From NCBI GenBank assembly GCA_965214585.1, contig OZ243957.1, forward strand, positions 2,852,001 through 2,916,000: a DNA stretch of 64,000 nt, in the 5' to 3' direction. Source of the stretch: JAHCHG01 sp965214585. GTDB lineage: Bacteria > Acidobacteriota > Blastocatellia > Pyrinomonadales > Pyrinomonadaceae. Below the pieces are notes generated by a model. The model worked only from the letters and a program-made list of their open reading frames with translations, had not been told where the DNA came from and ran no database searches. The stretch's first letter is position 1; every line of letters starts with the position of its first letter. Both the position numbers and the translations under genes were made by a program. This document shows positions 17,229 to 26,085 of the stretch, piece after piece.

Positions 17229-18292
17229 TTTTGCCTTTCGCCGCCGTTCGTTTCCTCCGATTGCCGGCGCAGATCGTCTTTGCTCAAATGCTCGTTCGAC
17301 AAAGCGACTTGGCGGATAATCTGCGCTCTGGCTTCGGCTTCTTTGGCTTTTTTAAAATAGACGGCGGCGAGTTTTGGCTGGTTGACTTCGGCAAAATGAT
17401 CGCCGAGATGATTGAGCAGCATAATGCTTTCTTCAACCACGCGAATTACATTATAAAGGCTATCTTCGATATTTTCTGTTACGCCCGCCAGCAGCGCGTC
17501 GGCGGAAAAAGCGTGTCCGGTATGACAGCGGTATCTTTGAATATTTCCGTCGCTCAGACGCGACATCACGCCGTGGCATTCGGGACAGGTAAAAGGAGTC
17601 AGCACGCCGAGTTTCATCACGCCTGATTCAAACGCGCTCGTTTCCGCCGCGATTTTGATTTCGATTTCCGTTTTTTCGTTTTCCCCGTTTTCAATCATTT
17701 CAATCTCCGCCTTCTCCTCGACTTCTTCCTTCGACAAACGAACGAGCAATTCAGCCATTTCCGCTATCGGAACGGCATAATCAACCGCGACTTCGCGCAG
17801 AGCGTTTTCCGGCATCGAAGGAGTTTCCGCGTCTTTCGGGTCTTGCACAACCGCCAAACCGCCGCGCCGTTTGATCGTCCAAAGTCCGGCAGTTCCGTCG
17901 TCCAACGCACCCGACAAAATCACGCCGATCACGCGATTATTATAAGCGTAAGCCGCCGAACGAAAAAGCGGATCAACGGCGGGACGAAAACGATTCTCTT
18001 TCGGACCGCGCGTTACGCGAACAATTCCCCGTTCAATCAAAAGATGATAATCGGGCGGCGCAACATAAATTCGGTTTTCAACAATTTTCTCTCCGTCAAC
18101 AGCGTGCGCCGCGAAAATCTCGCCGTGGCGATTTAAAACCTGCGGCAAAACGCCGCGCACATCCGGCGAAACGTGCCAGACGACGAAAATCGAAGCCGCC
18201 AAATCCGCGGGCAATCCGGCGACGAGTTTTTTAAGTCCTTCAAAGCCTCCGGCGGACGCGCCGATGACAATAATATTTCGTGGTTTCATCAA
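17225..18292 (-). CDS. Chemotaxis protein CheB-type methylesterase with zinc-ribbon tail
   Basis: 355 residues. The N-terminal two thirds is a receiver-less CheB domain: IVIGASAGGFEGLKKLVAG with the catalytic Ser, WHVSPD with the His, and ILSGALDDGTAGLWTIKRRG with the Asp. After an acidic linker comes a Cys4-like ribbon (CPECHGV, RYRCHTGHAFS) and a helical end. Hydrolyses glutamate methyl esters or amides on receptors. Upstream of, and on the same strand as, the CheB-CheR hybrid kinase, so probably the same signalling system. Its stop codon lies in palindromic element B. Confidence 0.92.
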   Translation of the reverse strand: MMKPRNIIVIGASAGGFEGLKKLVAGLPADLAASIFVVWHVSPDVRGVLPQVLNRHGEIFAAHAVDGEKIVENRIYVAPPDYHLLIERGIVRVTRGPKENRFRPAVDPLFRSAAYAYNNRVIGVILSGALDDGTAGLWTIKRRGGLAVVQDPKDAETPSMPENALREVAVDYAVPIAEMAELLVRLSKEEVEEKAEIEMIENGENEKTEIEIKIAAETSAFESGVMKLGVLTPFTCPECHGVMSRLSDGNIQRYRCHTGHAFSADALLAGVTENIEDSLYNVIRVVEESIMLLNHLGDHFAEVNQPKLAAVYFKKAKEAEARAQIIRQVALSNEHLSKDDLRRQSEETNGGERQK

Positions 18293-18442
18293 TTAAAATA
18301 CAAAGCCGACTAACTTTAGATAATCGTATCATATTATTCACCGCCGGGATGCGATTGCCCGCATACCAAAGGTTATATTTAATTTCTTAATTTTGAATCC
18401 GGTATTATTGACGGCAAACTACCGGGAATCGTATCGGCAAAA

Positions 18443-18717
18443 ATGATAAATGTTTATATTTACAAATTTAATCTGCCATATATTTTAGCCGCCGGAGCAG
18501 TTCCGCATTATTTTTCCGAACTCGCCGCCCTTATCGTCCCCGGAGCGATCATCGCCTACATCAGTTTTCGTCTGAAATTAGTTCCGATCATCGGTTTTTA
18601 TTGGCGGGAGTTTTAATCGGACCGAACCCGCTCGGACTTGTCAGCGATCAGGAAATTGTTGATGCGACGGCGGAAATTCTGCCGTTTAACCAATTCATCG
18701 AGCGTTTCTTTGATTAA
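18443..18717 (+). pseudogene. N-terminal fragment of a CPA2-type cation:proton antiporter, frameshifted
   Basis: From ATG 18443 the frame reads HYFSELAALIVPGAIIAYIS and FRLKLVPIIGF, then needs a +1 shift inside a T-run near 18597 to continue as LAGVLIGPNPLGLVSDQEIV before ending at TAA 18715. This is the opening transmembrane region of KefB-like antiporters (family pattern GFLLAGVLIGP). About 80 codons of a protein normally over 500 residues survive. Its flank 18293-18442 holds nothing recognisable. Confidence 0.7.
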
Positions 18718-18721
18718 TTCT

Positions 18722-20090
18722 TCACTTGACCTTTTCATCAACACGGATTTTCAGTTCGCTCTCAATGTTCTGCAAATTTACGTTATCGGGAGATAACTCG
18801 CGCCATTTTTCAAGAAACCGCAGTGCTTTTCGGCAGGCTTTGACGCTTTCGCGCGGTTTGTTGTCATTTTCAAAAATTCCGCAGAGCGATTGATAACCTT
18901 TAGTCAGAATGCGGTAATTTTCGGTTACGCGCAGCGGATTGCTGACAATGGTTTGTTCAAAAAAATCTAACGCTTCCGCGCAGCGGATTGCTGACAATGG
19001 TTTGTTCAAAAAAATCTAACGCTTCCGCGTAATTTCGGGCGGCTTGTTTGAAATTTTTTCTTTGCCCCGCGGCTCGCGCGACGGCGAGTTTCAAATAAGC
19101 GATCTCGCGCTTGTATTCGTTGTTTTCCCAATCGTTCGCCGCCAGTCTCTCGAAAATTTTCCGCGCTCTTTCAAAATTTTCCGCCGCTTCTTCCGGTTTG
19201 CCCAAGTTCGTCAGAGCCGTGCCGATGTGCTTGTATTCGCCGGCGGGAAAACGCCCGTCGGCATCGGACGAATCGTTTTTTATCCACCACTCCAACGCCC
19301 GCCGGTGGTAGGCGAGCGACTGCCGGAAATGTTCCGCGTCAAAGTTTCTTTCGCCGAGATTGTTTGACGCGCTGCCGAGCCGCTGGTTGAGAATGGCGAG
19401 CATCCGCATTATAAAAGCGTAGGTCGGCGCGTGGCGGTTGATTTCTTGGTAGCGGGCGAGAGCGCGGCGGTAGTTTTCGATTTGTTTGGCGAACATTTCC
19501 TCGTCGCCTTTTATGGCGGCAATTTCTCCGAGCGCGTCGCCGACGTTTAAGAAACTCGCCGCAAACAGCCGTCTGTTTTCGATGTCAAGCGGATTTTCCG
19601 CCAAAAGTTCTTCGCGTATCTCGCGCATCCGCCTGAAAGTTTCAAGCGCGTTCGCGTAATCTCTGGAAACGATCTGGACGCGCCCGACGCTTTCCAGCGA
19701 ATTGCTCAAGGCTCTTTTGTAATCGGCGTTCTGCGGATAGGCGGCGTGGAGTTTCTGCCGGATTTCCAAAGCCTTGCGGTAGCTTTCGAGCGCACCCGCC
19801 GCGTCGCCGACGTTCGATGCGTGCGGTCTGCCTTGCAGATCGCCGATTTTTTCGTAAGCTCGCGCCGCGTCGCTTTGTAATTCGGCATCTCCGGCGGATT
19901 CGCGGGATAATTTGTCCAAATACCCGGCGGCGCGTTCGATGAGAATTTTTCGGGCTTTGGTCGGGCTTTTTTCGATTTCGCCTTCGATGTCGAAAATAAT
20001 CGAATCGGTCAGACCGCGCAGATCGCTGAAGCGTTCGACGGCGGCGGCTCTTTCGCGCTCGGCGATTGAGGAAGCAAACAGCACGACTAT
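18722..20090 (-). pseudogene. TPR C-terminal region of a Ser/Thr kinase-type protein: 5' truncated and frameshifted
   Basis: Coding traces run from about 20090 (IAERERAAAVERFSDLRGLT, the juxtamembrane segment that follows the TM helix in Acidobacterial kinase-TPR proteins) through many TPR units (GALESYRKALEIRQKL, NALETFRRMREIREEL, AAENFERARKIFERL). The kinase domain and TM helix are absent. Near the 3' end a 49-bp tandem duplication (18931-19028) shifts the frame: the main frame stops at 18957, while the genuine C-terminus continues in another frame (18722-19009). Upstream it collides head-on with the beta-helix gene. Confidence 0.8.
18931..19028. repeat. 49-bp tandem duplication
   Basis: Two adjacent identical 49-bp units (18931-18979 and 18980-19028), each starting GCAGCGGATTGCTGACAATG. 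Since 49 is not a multiple of three, the duplication breaks the TPR reading frame. Confidence 0.92.
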
Positions 20091-21510
20091 TACGGATTTT
20101 ATAAGTTTTAATATTGCAGGCGGCGGCGTGCAGACGATCACGCTCACCGGCGATCTGCCGAACATAACAAATCCGCTGACAATTGACGGCTTCACGCAGC
20201 CGGGCGCGAGCGCGAACACGCTCGCCGTCGGCAATAACGCTCAAATGCGGATCGTCATCAACGCCAACAATAATGGTAACGGGCTTGTTACCGATTCCGG
20301 CAAGTTCACGATTCGCGGTCTTGTTATCAACAATTATAGTGGAGTCGGCATTTATGTCAGTCCGGCTGATAACATCGTCGTCGAAGGCTGTTTCATCGGC
20401 ACGAACGCGGACGGCACGGCGAGCGGCGGCACGAGCCAGCAAAACGGCGTATTATTTACTGATGGAGTTTCAAACAGCGTTATCGGCGGCACAACGGCTG
20501 CCTCGCGCAACGTAATTTCCGGCAATACGGGCGGCGGTTTAATTTTGTCGGGAAGCGGCGGACTCGGCGGCACACCCAACGCGACTGTGCTTAACAATTA
20601 CATCGGTGTCGCCGCCGACGGCATAACTCCGCTTCCCAACACCGCGTTTTCCGGCGTTCCCGGCAGCGGGAACGGCATTACAATCTCAGGCAGTAATAAT
20701 CAAATCGGCGACGGCACGGCGGCGGGCGCGAACGTCATCGCCAACAACGGCGGAGCGGGCATTTTCGTTGACAATAACGGCAGCGCGAACCGCTTTTCGG
20801 GCAATTCGATTTATAACAACGCGGAATTGGGAATTGATTTGATTGACGGCAGCAACACGGGCGGAGTAACGACGAACGACTTTCAAGACGCGGACGCGGG
20901 CGCGAATAATTTGCAGAATTTTCCCGTTTTAACGAGCGTGTCATCGGTAAACGGCAATACGCGCGTGCAGGGAACGCTCAACAGCACGCCGAACCGCACA
21001 TTTCGCTTGGAATTTTACAATAATGCCGCCGCCGATCCGACAGGTTACGGTGAGGGAGAAACTTTTATCGGCACTATTAATGCAGCGACCGACAATAACG
21101 GCGACGCAGCATTTGATCAAACATTTGCTTTTACTTCGGCGACGAACAGTTATATTTCAGCGACGGCAACCGATACTACGGAAAACAGCACATCGGAATT
21201 TTCGCTGAATATGCAAATTCTTGCGCCGACGGCGGCGGACGTTTCGATTGCCGGGCGCGTTCTGACGCGCGGCGGGCGCGGCATTCGTAATGCGATTGTT
21301 ACTTTGACATTGGCAGACGGAACTTATCTCACCACACAGACCGGCACTTTCGGATATTATCATTTCGACAATATCGAAGCCGGACAGACGGTTCTCGTAA
21401 GCGTTTCGGCAAAAAGATTTTCGTTTGATCCGAACGCGCAAATAATAAATGTTAATGAAAACCTTGCCAACATAAATTTTCAGGCGGTTGACATCAATCG
21501 TTTGAAATGA
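19912..21510 (+). CDS. Right-handed beta-helix surface protein with carboxypeptidase-regulatory-like end (5' truncated)
   Basis: Recognisable protein begins around residue 53 (SRSAIEEANSTTITDFISFN), the segment that normally follows a CSLREA-type N-terminus. It continues with GGGVQTITLTGDLPNITNPL and TIDGFTQPGAS, then NVISGNTGGGL / ANVIANNGGAGIFVDNNGSA coils of a parallel beta-helix, and ends in a carnitine of SIAGRVLTRGGRGIRNAIVT, a carboxypeptidase-regulatory-like beta sandwich. Residues before ~50 are antisense to the TPR remnant and do not look native, so the signal peptide and N-terminus are lost. Probably a non-functional or unsecreted remnant of an adhesin-like protein. Confidence 0.72.
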   Translation: MSKYPAARSMRIFRALVGLFSISPSMSKIIESVRPRRSLKRSTAAALSRSAIEEANSTTITDFISFNIAGGGVQTITLTGDLPNITNPLTIDGFTQPGASANTLAVGNNAQMRIVINANNNGNGLVTDSGKFTIRGLVINNYSGVGIYVSPADNIVVEGCFIGTNADGTASGGTSQQNGVLFTDGVSNSVIGGTTAASRNVISGNTGGGLILSGSGGLGGTPNATVLNNYIGVAADGITPLPNTAFSGVPGSGNGITISGSNNQIGDGTAAGANVIANNGGAGIFVDNNGSANRFSGNSIYNNAELGIDLIDGSNTGGVTTNDFQDADAGANNLQNFPVLTSVSSVNGNTRVQGTLNSTPNRTFRLEFYNNAAADPTGYGEGETFIGTINAATDNNGDAAFDQTFAFTSATNSYISATATDTTENSTSEFSLNMQILAPTAADVSIAGRVLTRGGRGIRNAIVTLTLADGTYLTTQTGTFGYYHFDNIEAGQTVLVSVSAKRFSFDPNAQIINVNENLANINFQAVDINRLK

Positions 21511-21564
21511 TCGGGCGACAGGTAAGTTTTGACATTTGAATATAAAACTTAACGCGCATATTTG

Positions 21565-21623
21565 AGAACGGAGAATTAAGAATCAGCCGATAAACGCCCG
21601 GCGTATTCTCAATTCTCCGTTCT
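21565..21623. terminator. Hairpin downstream of the beta-helix gene
   Basis: Arms AGAACGGAGAATT (21565-21577) and AATTCTCCGTTCT (21611-21623), 55 bp after the stop. No strong T-run, so termination is uncertain. The following stretch 21624-21994 has no credible gene; one frame near 21870 (RLFMKFIDGKGSEDKTRG) may be another coding scrap. Confidence 0.5.
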
Positions 21624-21994
21624 TATGTTTCAAATACTCTGCTCGCGTTCCCGTTCAAATCAAAATTCGTGAATCCGGTTACCCGCCTCAAAAAAATAAA
21701 AATTTTGAACAAAATTTTTTGTCAATCTTGCATTAGTTAGTAGAGAAACATTTTTATCGAATCATAACGGATAACTTTTTTTCAGGATTTGAACAGATGA
21801 CAGTCAATTAAAAGGAAACGGACGACAAACAAATATCGAAATATGATTTTTCAGAAATCGGCGGACGACTTTTTATGAAATTCATTGACGGCAAAGGTTC
21901 TGAAGATAAAACGCGCGGCTGCGAAACTACGGCGGCAAATATTTCGCTCGTGTAAAGATAAATTTCAGAGAAAATTACTGGTGAGTATAAAAAT

Positions 21995-22537
21995 ATGGAA
22001 CAAACAAGAATCCAAAGAACAAATGACGTTTCGGTAAATTCGGTGATCGCCAGCGTGCAGACCGATGCCGGATGCGTGCGCGAGGCAAACGAAGATTCGG
22101 GGAGGCACGTCGCGCCGAACGAATCGCGTGCGTATCAACTGCTCGGCTATATGAATCTCTACGGCATCAATAATTTCGCCGACGCTTCGACTTATATGAG
22201 CTAAGCGATTGATAAAGGCGGCTTCGCCGTATTTCGCGTGTATCACGATCACGACGGAGTTTTCCAAGATGTCTGCAAAGGTTGGCTATATTTCGCCAAA
22301 GACGCGGTGCGCTTTGAAAGCGACGACAATCAGCACACTTTTGAAACGAGCGACGCGGATATTATGAAGGTGAAAATGAACAATTCGTTCAAGCGTCTGT
22401 TCCAGACGAAAACCGGCTCGTTCAAAATCGTTCTGAAAAGCGGCTAAGACAAGGACGGCGTAAAATTCAGCTTCGCGCCTTTGACCGACAACGAACTCGA
22501 ATCGAAAATGATCGTCCGTTTGATCGGTAAAAGCTAG
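21995..22537 (+). pseudogene. PP2C / TPR-lipoprotein chimera with two in-frame TAA codons
   Basis: One continuous frame. The first ~40 codons (VIASVQTDAGCVREANEDSG) match the start of PP2C-type Ser/Thr phosphatases. From about codon 45 the frame switches to AYQLLGYMNLYGINNFADAS, which is paralogous to residues ~165-300 of the gene at 44388-45257. TAA codons at 22202-22204 and 22445-22447 both fall where the paralogue has Glu. The final stop is TAG 22535. A fusion of two gene pieces followed by nonsense decay is the simplest reading. Confidence 0.75.
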
Positions 22538-22540
22538 AGC

Positions 22541-22626
22541 ATTCGCTAAGAGTAACGCCTTTAGTGGTGAAAACGCTTGGCTTCGCCGGCGTTTTCTCAC
22601 GGCTGAAGCCGTTACTCTTAGCGAAT
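22541..22626. repeat. Inverted repeat of the AGAGTAACG family
   Basis: Arms ATTCGCTAAGAGTAACG (22541-22557) and CGTTACTCTTAGCGAAT (22610-22626) with a GC-rich nested hairpin between. Related sequences lie at 26199-26224 and 55216-55287. Confidence 0.75.
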
Positions 22627-22730
22627 AAACTCAAACTGCTCTAAAACTAATTTCATCGGAACTGGCGCACTGCCTCAGCTAGTTTCGGCGCGTCCGCACC
22701 GAAAAATTTGTTTTGCCTTTTCATTTCCCG

Positions 22731-23714
22731 TCAGATTCCGGCGGATTGCTTGAGCAATATACGCGCTTCGCTTTGTTTGGATTCGCTGTTTTCTGTTACG
22801 GCAATCTGCTTTAATGTTATGCCGGCGTTCATTAAAACTTCGGCGAGTTCGCGGCGGAGTTCGAGGTTTTCGGGATCATTGGCGGTCATTTCCAAAAAGG
22901 CTTTGAGTGCTTGCCGTTGAAAATTTAACGCTTCGTCCAGATTGTTTTGTTTGCGGTAGGCTTCGCCGATTTTGGTGCGGCTGACGGCGGCGAAACGCTT
23001 GGCAATCGTCATTGAAGAGTCTTGTTTTAATGCGGCTTCACGCATTTCGAGCGAGCGTTTGAGCATCTTTAAGCCTTCGTCAAATTTTCCTTCGCGGGTT
23101 AAAATTTCGCCGACCGTATCGAGGCTGACCGTTAAATCTCCGTAAAGTCGTATGTTTGTCGGGTCGGCTTTAAAGAGCCGCTCGCGTATTTCAAGCGAGT
23201 TTCTCGCCTTTTCGCCGCCTGTTTTTTCATCGCCGAGTGCGAGGTGCGCTTTGGCGGACAAATCGTCCGCGTAGCCGATCATTCGCTTTGAATCGGTGTC
23301 GTTTTCATCATTTAGAATATTTTCCTCAGCCATTATTATTACTGCTTCCAGATTTCTTAGTGCTTCCTCGTATCTGCCCTGCAAAAGATAAAAATCTCCC
23401 AAATCGAAATGGCTGAGCAGTATTCCGCGCCGGAAAGTTTCGTTTTGCGGCTCGATCTGCAAAGCGCGTGTGTCGTTTTTCAATCCGGCGAGATAATTTC
23501 TCTCCGCTACGGCGGATTCGCCCGTCTTCGCCGCAATATTTCCGACGCGCTCGTAAATTGTCGCCAATCTGTGAAGATATTCCGCGTTTTCAACTGTTTC
23601 GAGATTTAATTTTTCCAAAATGTTCAGCGATTTTTGATAATTTTCCAGAGCCTTCTCCGTGTCGTAAATTCCGCGCTCCTTATCGCAAATTCCAAAGACC
23701 GCTTCCGCCTCCAA
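22731..23714 (-). pseudogene. TPR-domain fragment of a Ser/Thr kinase-type protein
   Basis: About 327 codons of TPR helices (ALENYQKSLNILEKL, YEEALRNLEAVIIMAEENI, FDEGLKMLKRSLEMREAAL, LDEALNFQRQALKAFLEM). No start region, kinase domain or TM helix is present; upstream of ~23714 the frame dissolves towards the excisionase-like fragment. It is a second, divergent copy of the same protein type as the 18722-20090 remnant. It could still be expressed from the ATG at 23714, but the missing N-terminus argues for a remnant. Confidence 0.65.
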
Positions 23715-23794
23715 TCGAATGGGAGTTGCTTTGCAGATCGTATTATTAAGATTTCTCGGATTTCATTTAATTGAATTGCATTTAATTCTCGAAA

Positions 23795-23968
23795 ATGTCG
23801 CGGAGTACAATTAGAAATTGGGTAAAAGGAGAAAATGTTAATTCTCCGCTGCCCGTGTGTTTATTCGGAAACAGTCCGCGCTTTATTATTACTGACGTTT
23901 TGGAATGGGCAATGCGTGAAGAAAAATATAAACAAAAAATTTACGAAAACTCGCGGTTTCTCACATAA
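23795..23968 (+). CDS. Excisionase-like helix-turn-helix protein, probably N-terminally truncated
   Basis: 57 codons: MSRSTIRNWVKGEN, SPLPVCLFGNSPRFI, TDVLEWAMREEKYKQ. This resembles the second half of small MerR/Xis-type winged HTH proteins (S-x-STI-xxW recognition helix, then a wing ending in DVLEW). The first helix expected upstream is missing, and no ribosome site precedes the ATG. It lies 55 bp upstream of the integrase remnant, the usual xis-int order. Confidence 0.55.
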   Translation: MSRSTIRNWVKGENVNSPLPVCLFGNSPRFIITDVLEWAMREEKYKQKIYENSRFLT

Positions 23969-24023
23969 AACATAATTTCATTAGTAAAATATAAGCAGTA
24001 AGAAATTTAGGAGGCTTTTATCA

Positions 24024-24558
24024 ATGGCGGTTTACAAGCGTTTCTTCTCTAAAAAGGTTGTGCGCGTAGATGAAAATTATAGTAAAGGGACTTGTTGTGC
24101 GTGGGGAATGATTAACGAGAGAAGGTATCATCAGCCGTTCAAATCCGTGAAGACCAAATTCGAGGCGTTGGCGCAGGAAGATTTGATCGTGGCGAAAATT
24201 AGGCACGGCGAGTTTGATTTGTTCAAGGATAAAACCAAACTTGCCGATTTTGTCGAAGAAGTATATTTGCCGTATTGCAAAATCAAAAATGTAAATTACA
24301 GGCAGAAAATCTATGAAACCAATACTCTCAACAGATTCTTCGGCAAAAGCGGAGAGTTTTACGATTTAAACCGCGCTCGGACATTCGGAAATAAAAACCA
24401 CGCAGATTTACGCGCACGTCAAGAATGATCTGCTGAAACGGCAGTTGGACTTGCTCGGCGAAAAACAAAATTCCGAGCGTTACACCAACAAGGGAAAATT
24501 AACGAAAAAAGGCTATTCGGAGAAAACCCGAATAGCCTTTAATTACTTGCATTTATAA
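24024..24558 (+). pseudogene. Tyrosine recombinase (integrase) with internal deletion
   Basis: A well-formed start (AGGAGG at 24009-24014, ATG 24024) leads into a SAM-like arm/core-binding N-terminus (FVEEVYLPYCKIKNVNYRQK, TNTLNRFFGK). At about 24370 the sequence jumps, out of frame, to the extreme C-terminus: LGHSEIKTTQIYAHVKNDLL (24376 onward), which carries the conserved His and the catalytic Tyr, ending at TAA 24556. Roughly 200 residues of catalytic domain, with the Arg and Lys/His residues, are gone. The end is 3 nt from the 3' end of tRNA-Pro, a classic integrase/att arrangement, so this marks the end of a decayed integrated element. Confidence 0.85.
24505..24540 (-). terminator. Rho-independent terminator for tRNA-Pro
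   Basis: 13-bp perfect stem AAAGGCTATTCGG / CCGAATAGCCTTT with a 7-nt loop. On the minus strand it is followed by TTTTTT. It lies 22 nt downstream of the tRNA-Pro 3' end and overlaps the last codons of the integrase remnant on the other strand. Confidence 0.85.
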
Positions 24559-24561
24559 GAA

Positions 24562-24635
24562 TCGGGGCGAGATGATTTGAACATCCGACCTCACCGTCCC
24601 GAACGGTGCGCGCTACCAGGCTGCGCCACGCCCCG
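24562..24635 (-). tRNA. tRNA-Pro (anticodon CGG)
   Basis: 74 nt cloverleaf. Acceptor CGGGGCG pairs with CGCCCCG plus discriminator A; D-arm GGCGCAGCCTGGTAGCGC; anticodon stem CACCG/CGGTG with loop TTCGGGA giving anticodon CGG (reads CCG); T-arm with TTCAAAT. CCA is not encoded. Its 3' end faces the integrase remnant, so it probably served as the attachment site of a lost element. Confidence 0.96.
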
Positions 24636-24702
24636 ACAAAGTAATTTCAAAGTTTAATTTACTGCCCGGTTTGTGTCAAACCGTCTGCGGCAATTATCCG
24701 GT

Positions 24703-25398
24703 TTAATTTTCCAGAACTTCGGCATCTTTTTTTCCGAATTTGTGTTTTAGAAATTCGATGATCGGCGGCAGTATCGAGAGAATTACGACGACGATGACGA
24801 CTTTTTCGATGTGATTTTCCAGTTTTATGCCGAGGGCGTTTTCGATTACGCCGCCGAGAAAATATCCCGCCAGAACCATACTGAAAATCCACAAAATTCC
24901 GCCCAGAACGCTGAAAGTTAAAAATTTGACGTAAGGCATTTGCGACGCGCCGACGACAAGCGGAGCAAATGTGCGAACGATTGGGACGAAACGCGCCAGA
25001 ACAATTGTTTTTGCTCCGTATTTCTCGAAAAAATTGTTGGCTTTTTCAACGCGGCTCGGTTTGAAGATGAACGAATCTTCGCGTTTGAAAAGACTTTTGC
25101 CCATAAAGCGTCCCGTCCAGTAGCCCGTGCTGTCGCCGATTATCGAACCCGACAAAAACGCCGTCAAAACGAGAAAAATATTTAATTTGTCGGGCAGAGT
25201 TTTTGCCATTAAGCCGGTTACGACGAGAAGCGAATCGCCGGGCAGAAAAAATCCTACCGCCAAGCCGGTTTCGGCGAAAATTATAAAAAATAAACCGAAA
25301 TAGACGTAGATGCCGAGCAGGTTCAGCAAGTATTCGATCAGGAATTTCGGATTGAGAAATTCCTTTACCTGATATAAAAAATCAATTATAGATTCCAT
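24703..25398 (-). CDS. DedA-family membrane protein
   Basis: 231 residues with about five hydrophobic segments. Family signatures: FIIFAETGLAVGFFLPGDSL, GSIIGDSTGYWTGRFMGKSL and ARFVPIVRTFAPLVVGASQM (the F-x-R-x-x-P-x-x-R membrane motif). DedA proteins act in inner-membrane phospholipid (undecaprenyl-phosphate/PE) flipping and membrane homeostasis. Only 9 bp separates it from the upstream alkylation-repair gene on the same strand, so the two are likely cotranscribed. Confidence 0.94.
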   Translation of the reverse strand: MESIIDFLYQVKEFLNPKFLIEYLLNLLGIYVYFGLFFIIFAETGLAVGFFLPGDSLLVVTGLMAKTLPDKLNIFLVLTAFLSGSIIGDSTGYWTGRFMGKSLFKREDSFIFKPSRVEKANNFFEKYGAKTIVLARFVPIVRTFAPLVVGASQMPYVKFLTFSVLGGILWIFSMVLAGYFLGGVIENALGIKLENHIEKVVIVVVILSILPPIIEFLKHKFGKKDAEVLEN

Positions 25399-25407
25399 CT
25401 GAATATA

Positions 25408-26085
25408 TTAATTATTTACGTTTTTGTTGCGTTCCGCCATTTTCAAAATATAGACGGCGGCATCGGGCGTTTGGCATCCGGTTTGACCGTGATCCACTTC
25501 GACCTTGCCGATTTTTTCGGCAATCGTTAAGGCTTGTTTTTGCAGAGATTCATTGCGTGCGCCGATGGCGATCAGAGCCATATTCATCGCATCTTTAACG
25601 CGGTTTTTTGCTTTGTGAATTTCCTTTTCGATTTTTTGCAGATACGGTTCAAAATACGAATCTTCAAAATTTTCATCTTTGACCAGCGAAGTCAGCAGAA
25701 GCCAACCCGTCCGCGCAGTCCATTCGCTTTTTGATTTTGTCCATTTTTCAGTTTGTTCCTTTAATATGGAGGTTTTACCGACGAGCTTTGAAAATGCGTC
25801 CGTAACAATATAATTATTCAGTTCGTCCGCCCAAGACTCCAAATCTTTCGCTGAAAACTCCTTGGGATCGGCGATCATCGTGGCAAAAATTTGTGCATCG
25901 TGATTATTGGCTCGCCAAAGCTGTTCGGCAAGTTTGTGATCTTTATTTACTTCTCTTTTGAGTTTGTTCAAATCTCCGTAACTTACGCCGAAAATCTCGT
26001 TTGTAACTCCGTGTTTTTTATAAATCTTCTGATTCTGCTCACTTCCGAACTCTTCGAGTTTTTCCAATGCTTCTTCTTTATTCAT
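25408..26085 (-). CDS. DNA alkylation repair protein (AlkD-like HEAT fold)
   Basis: 225 residues from ATG 26085, which has GGAG nine bases upstream; the frame to 26100 is less likely. All-helical HEAT-like repeats: FGVSYGDLNKLKREVNKDHK, LAEQLWRANNHDAQIFATMI, then WTARTGWLLLTSLV and MNMALIAIGARNESLQ. AlkD-type proteins are glycosylases for bulky or cationic alkylated bases, or structural DNA-binding homologues. The late segment VEVDHGQTGCQTPDA is also a conserved feature of this family. Function is inferred from the fold. Confidence 0.85.
   Translation of the reverse strand: MNKEEALEKLEEFGSEQNQKIYKKHGVTNEIFGVSYGDLNKLKREVNKDHKLAEQLWRANNHDAQIFATMIADPKEFSAKDLESWADELNNYIVTDAFSKLVGKTSILKEQTEKWTKSKSEWTARTGWLLLTSLVKDENFEDSYFEPYLQKIEKEIHKAKNRVKDAMNMALIAIGARNESLQKQALTIAEKIGKVEVDHGQTGCQTPDAAVYILKMAERNKNVNN

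Noticed and set aside
8489..22537. Reassignment of TAA to glutamate
   Set aside because: Many intact genes here end in TAA (for example CheB at 17225 and rpsU-type housekeeping genes), so global recoding is excluded; three nonsense sites in decaying genes fit G-to-T mutation.
18300..24560. Second copy of the tRNA-Pro 3' end as attR
   Set aside because: I could not find the TCGGGGCGAGATGATTTGAA word again by eye in the window; an exhaustive search was not possible.
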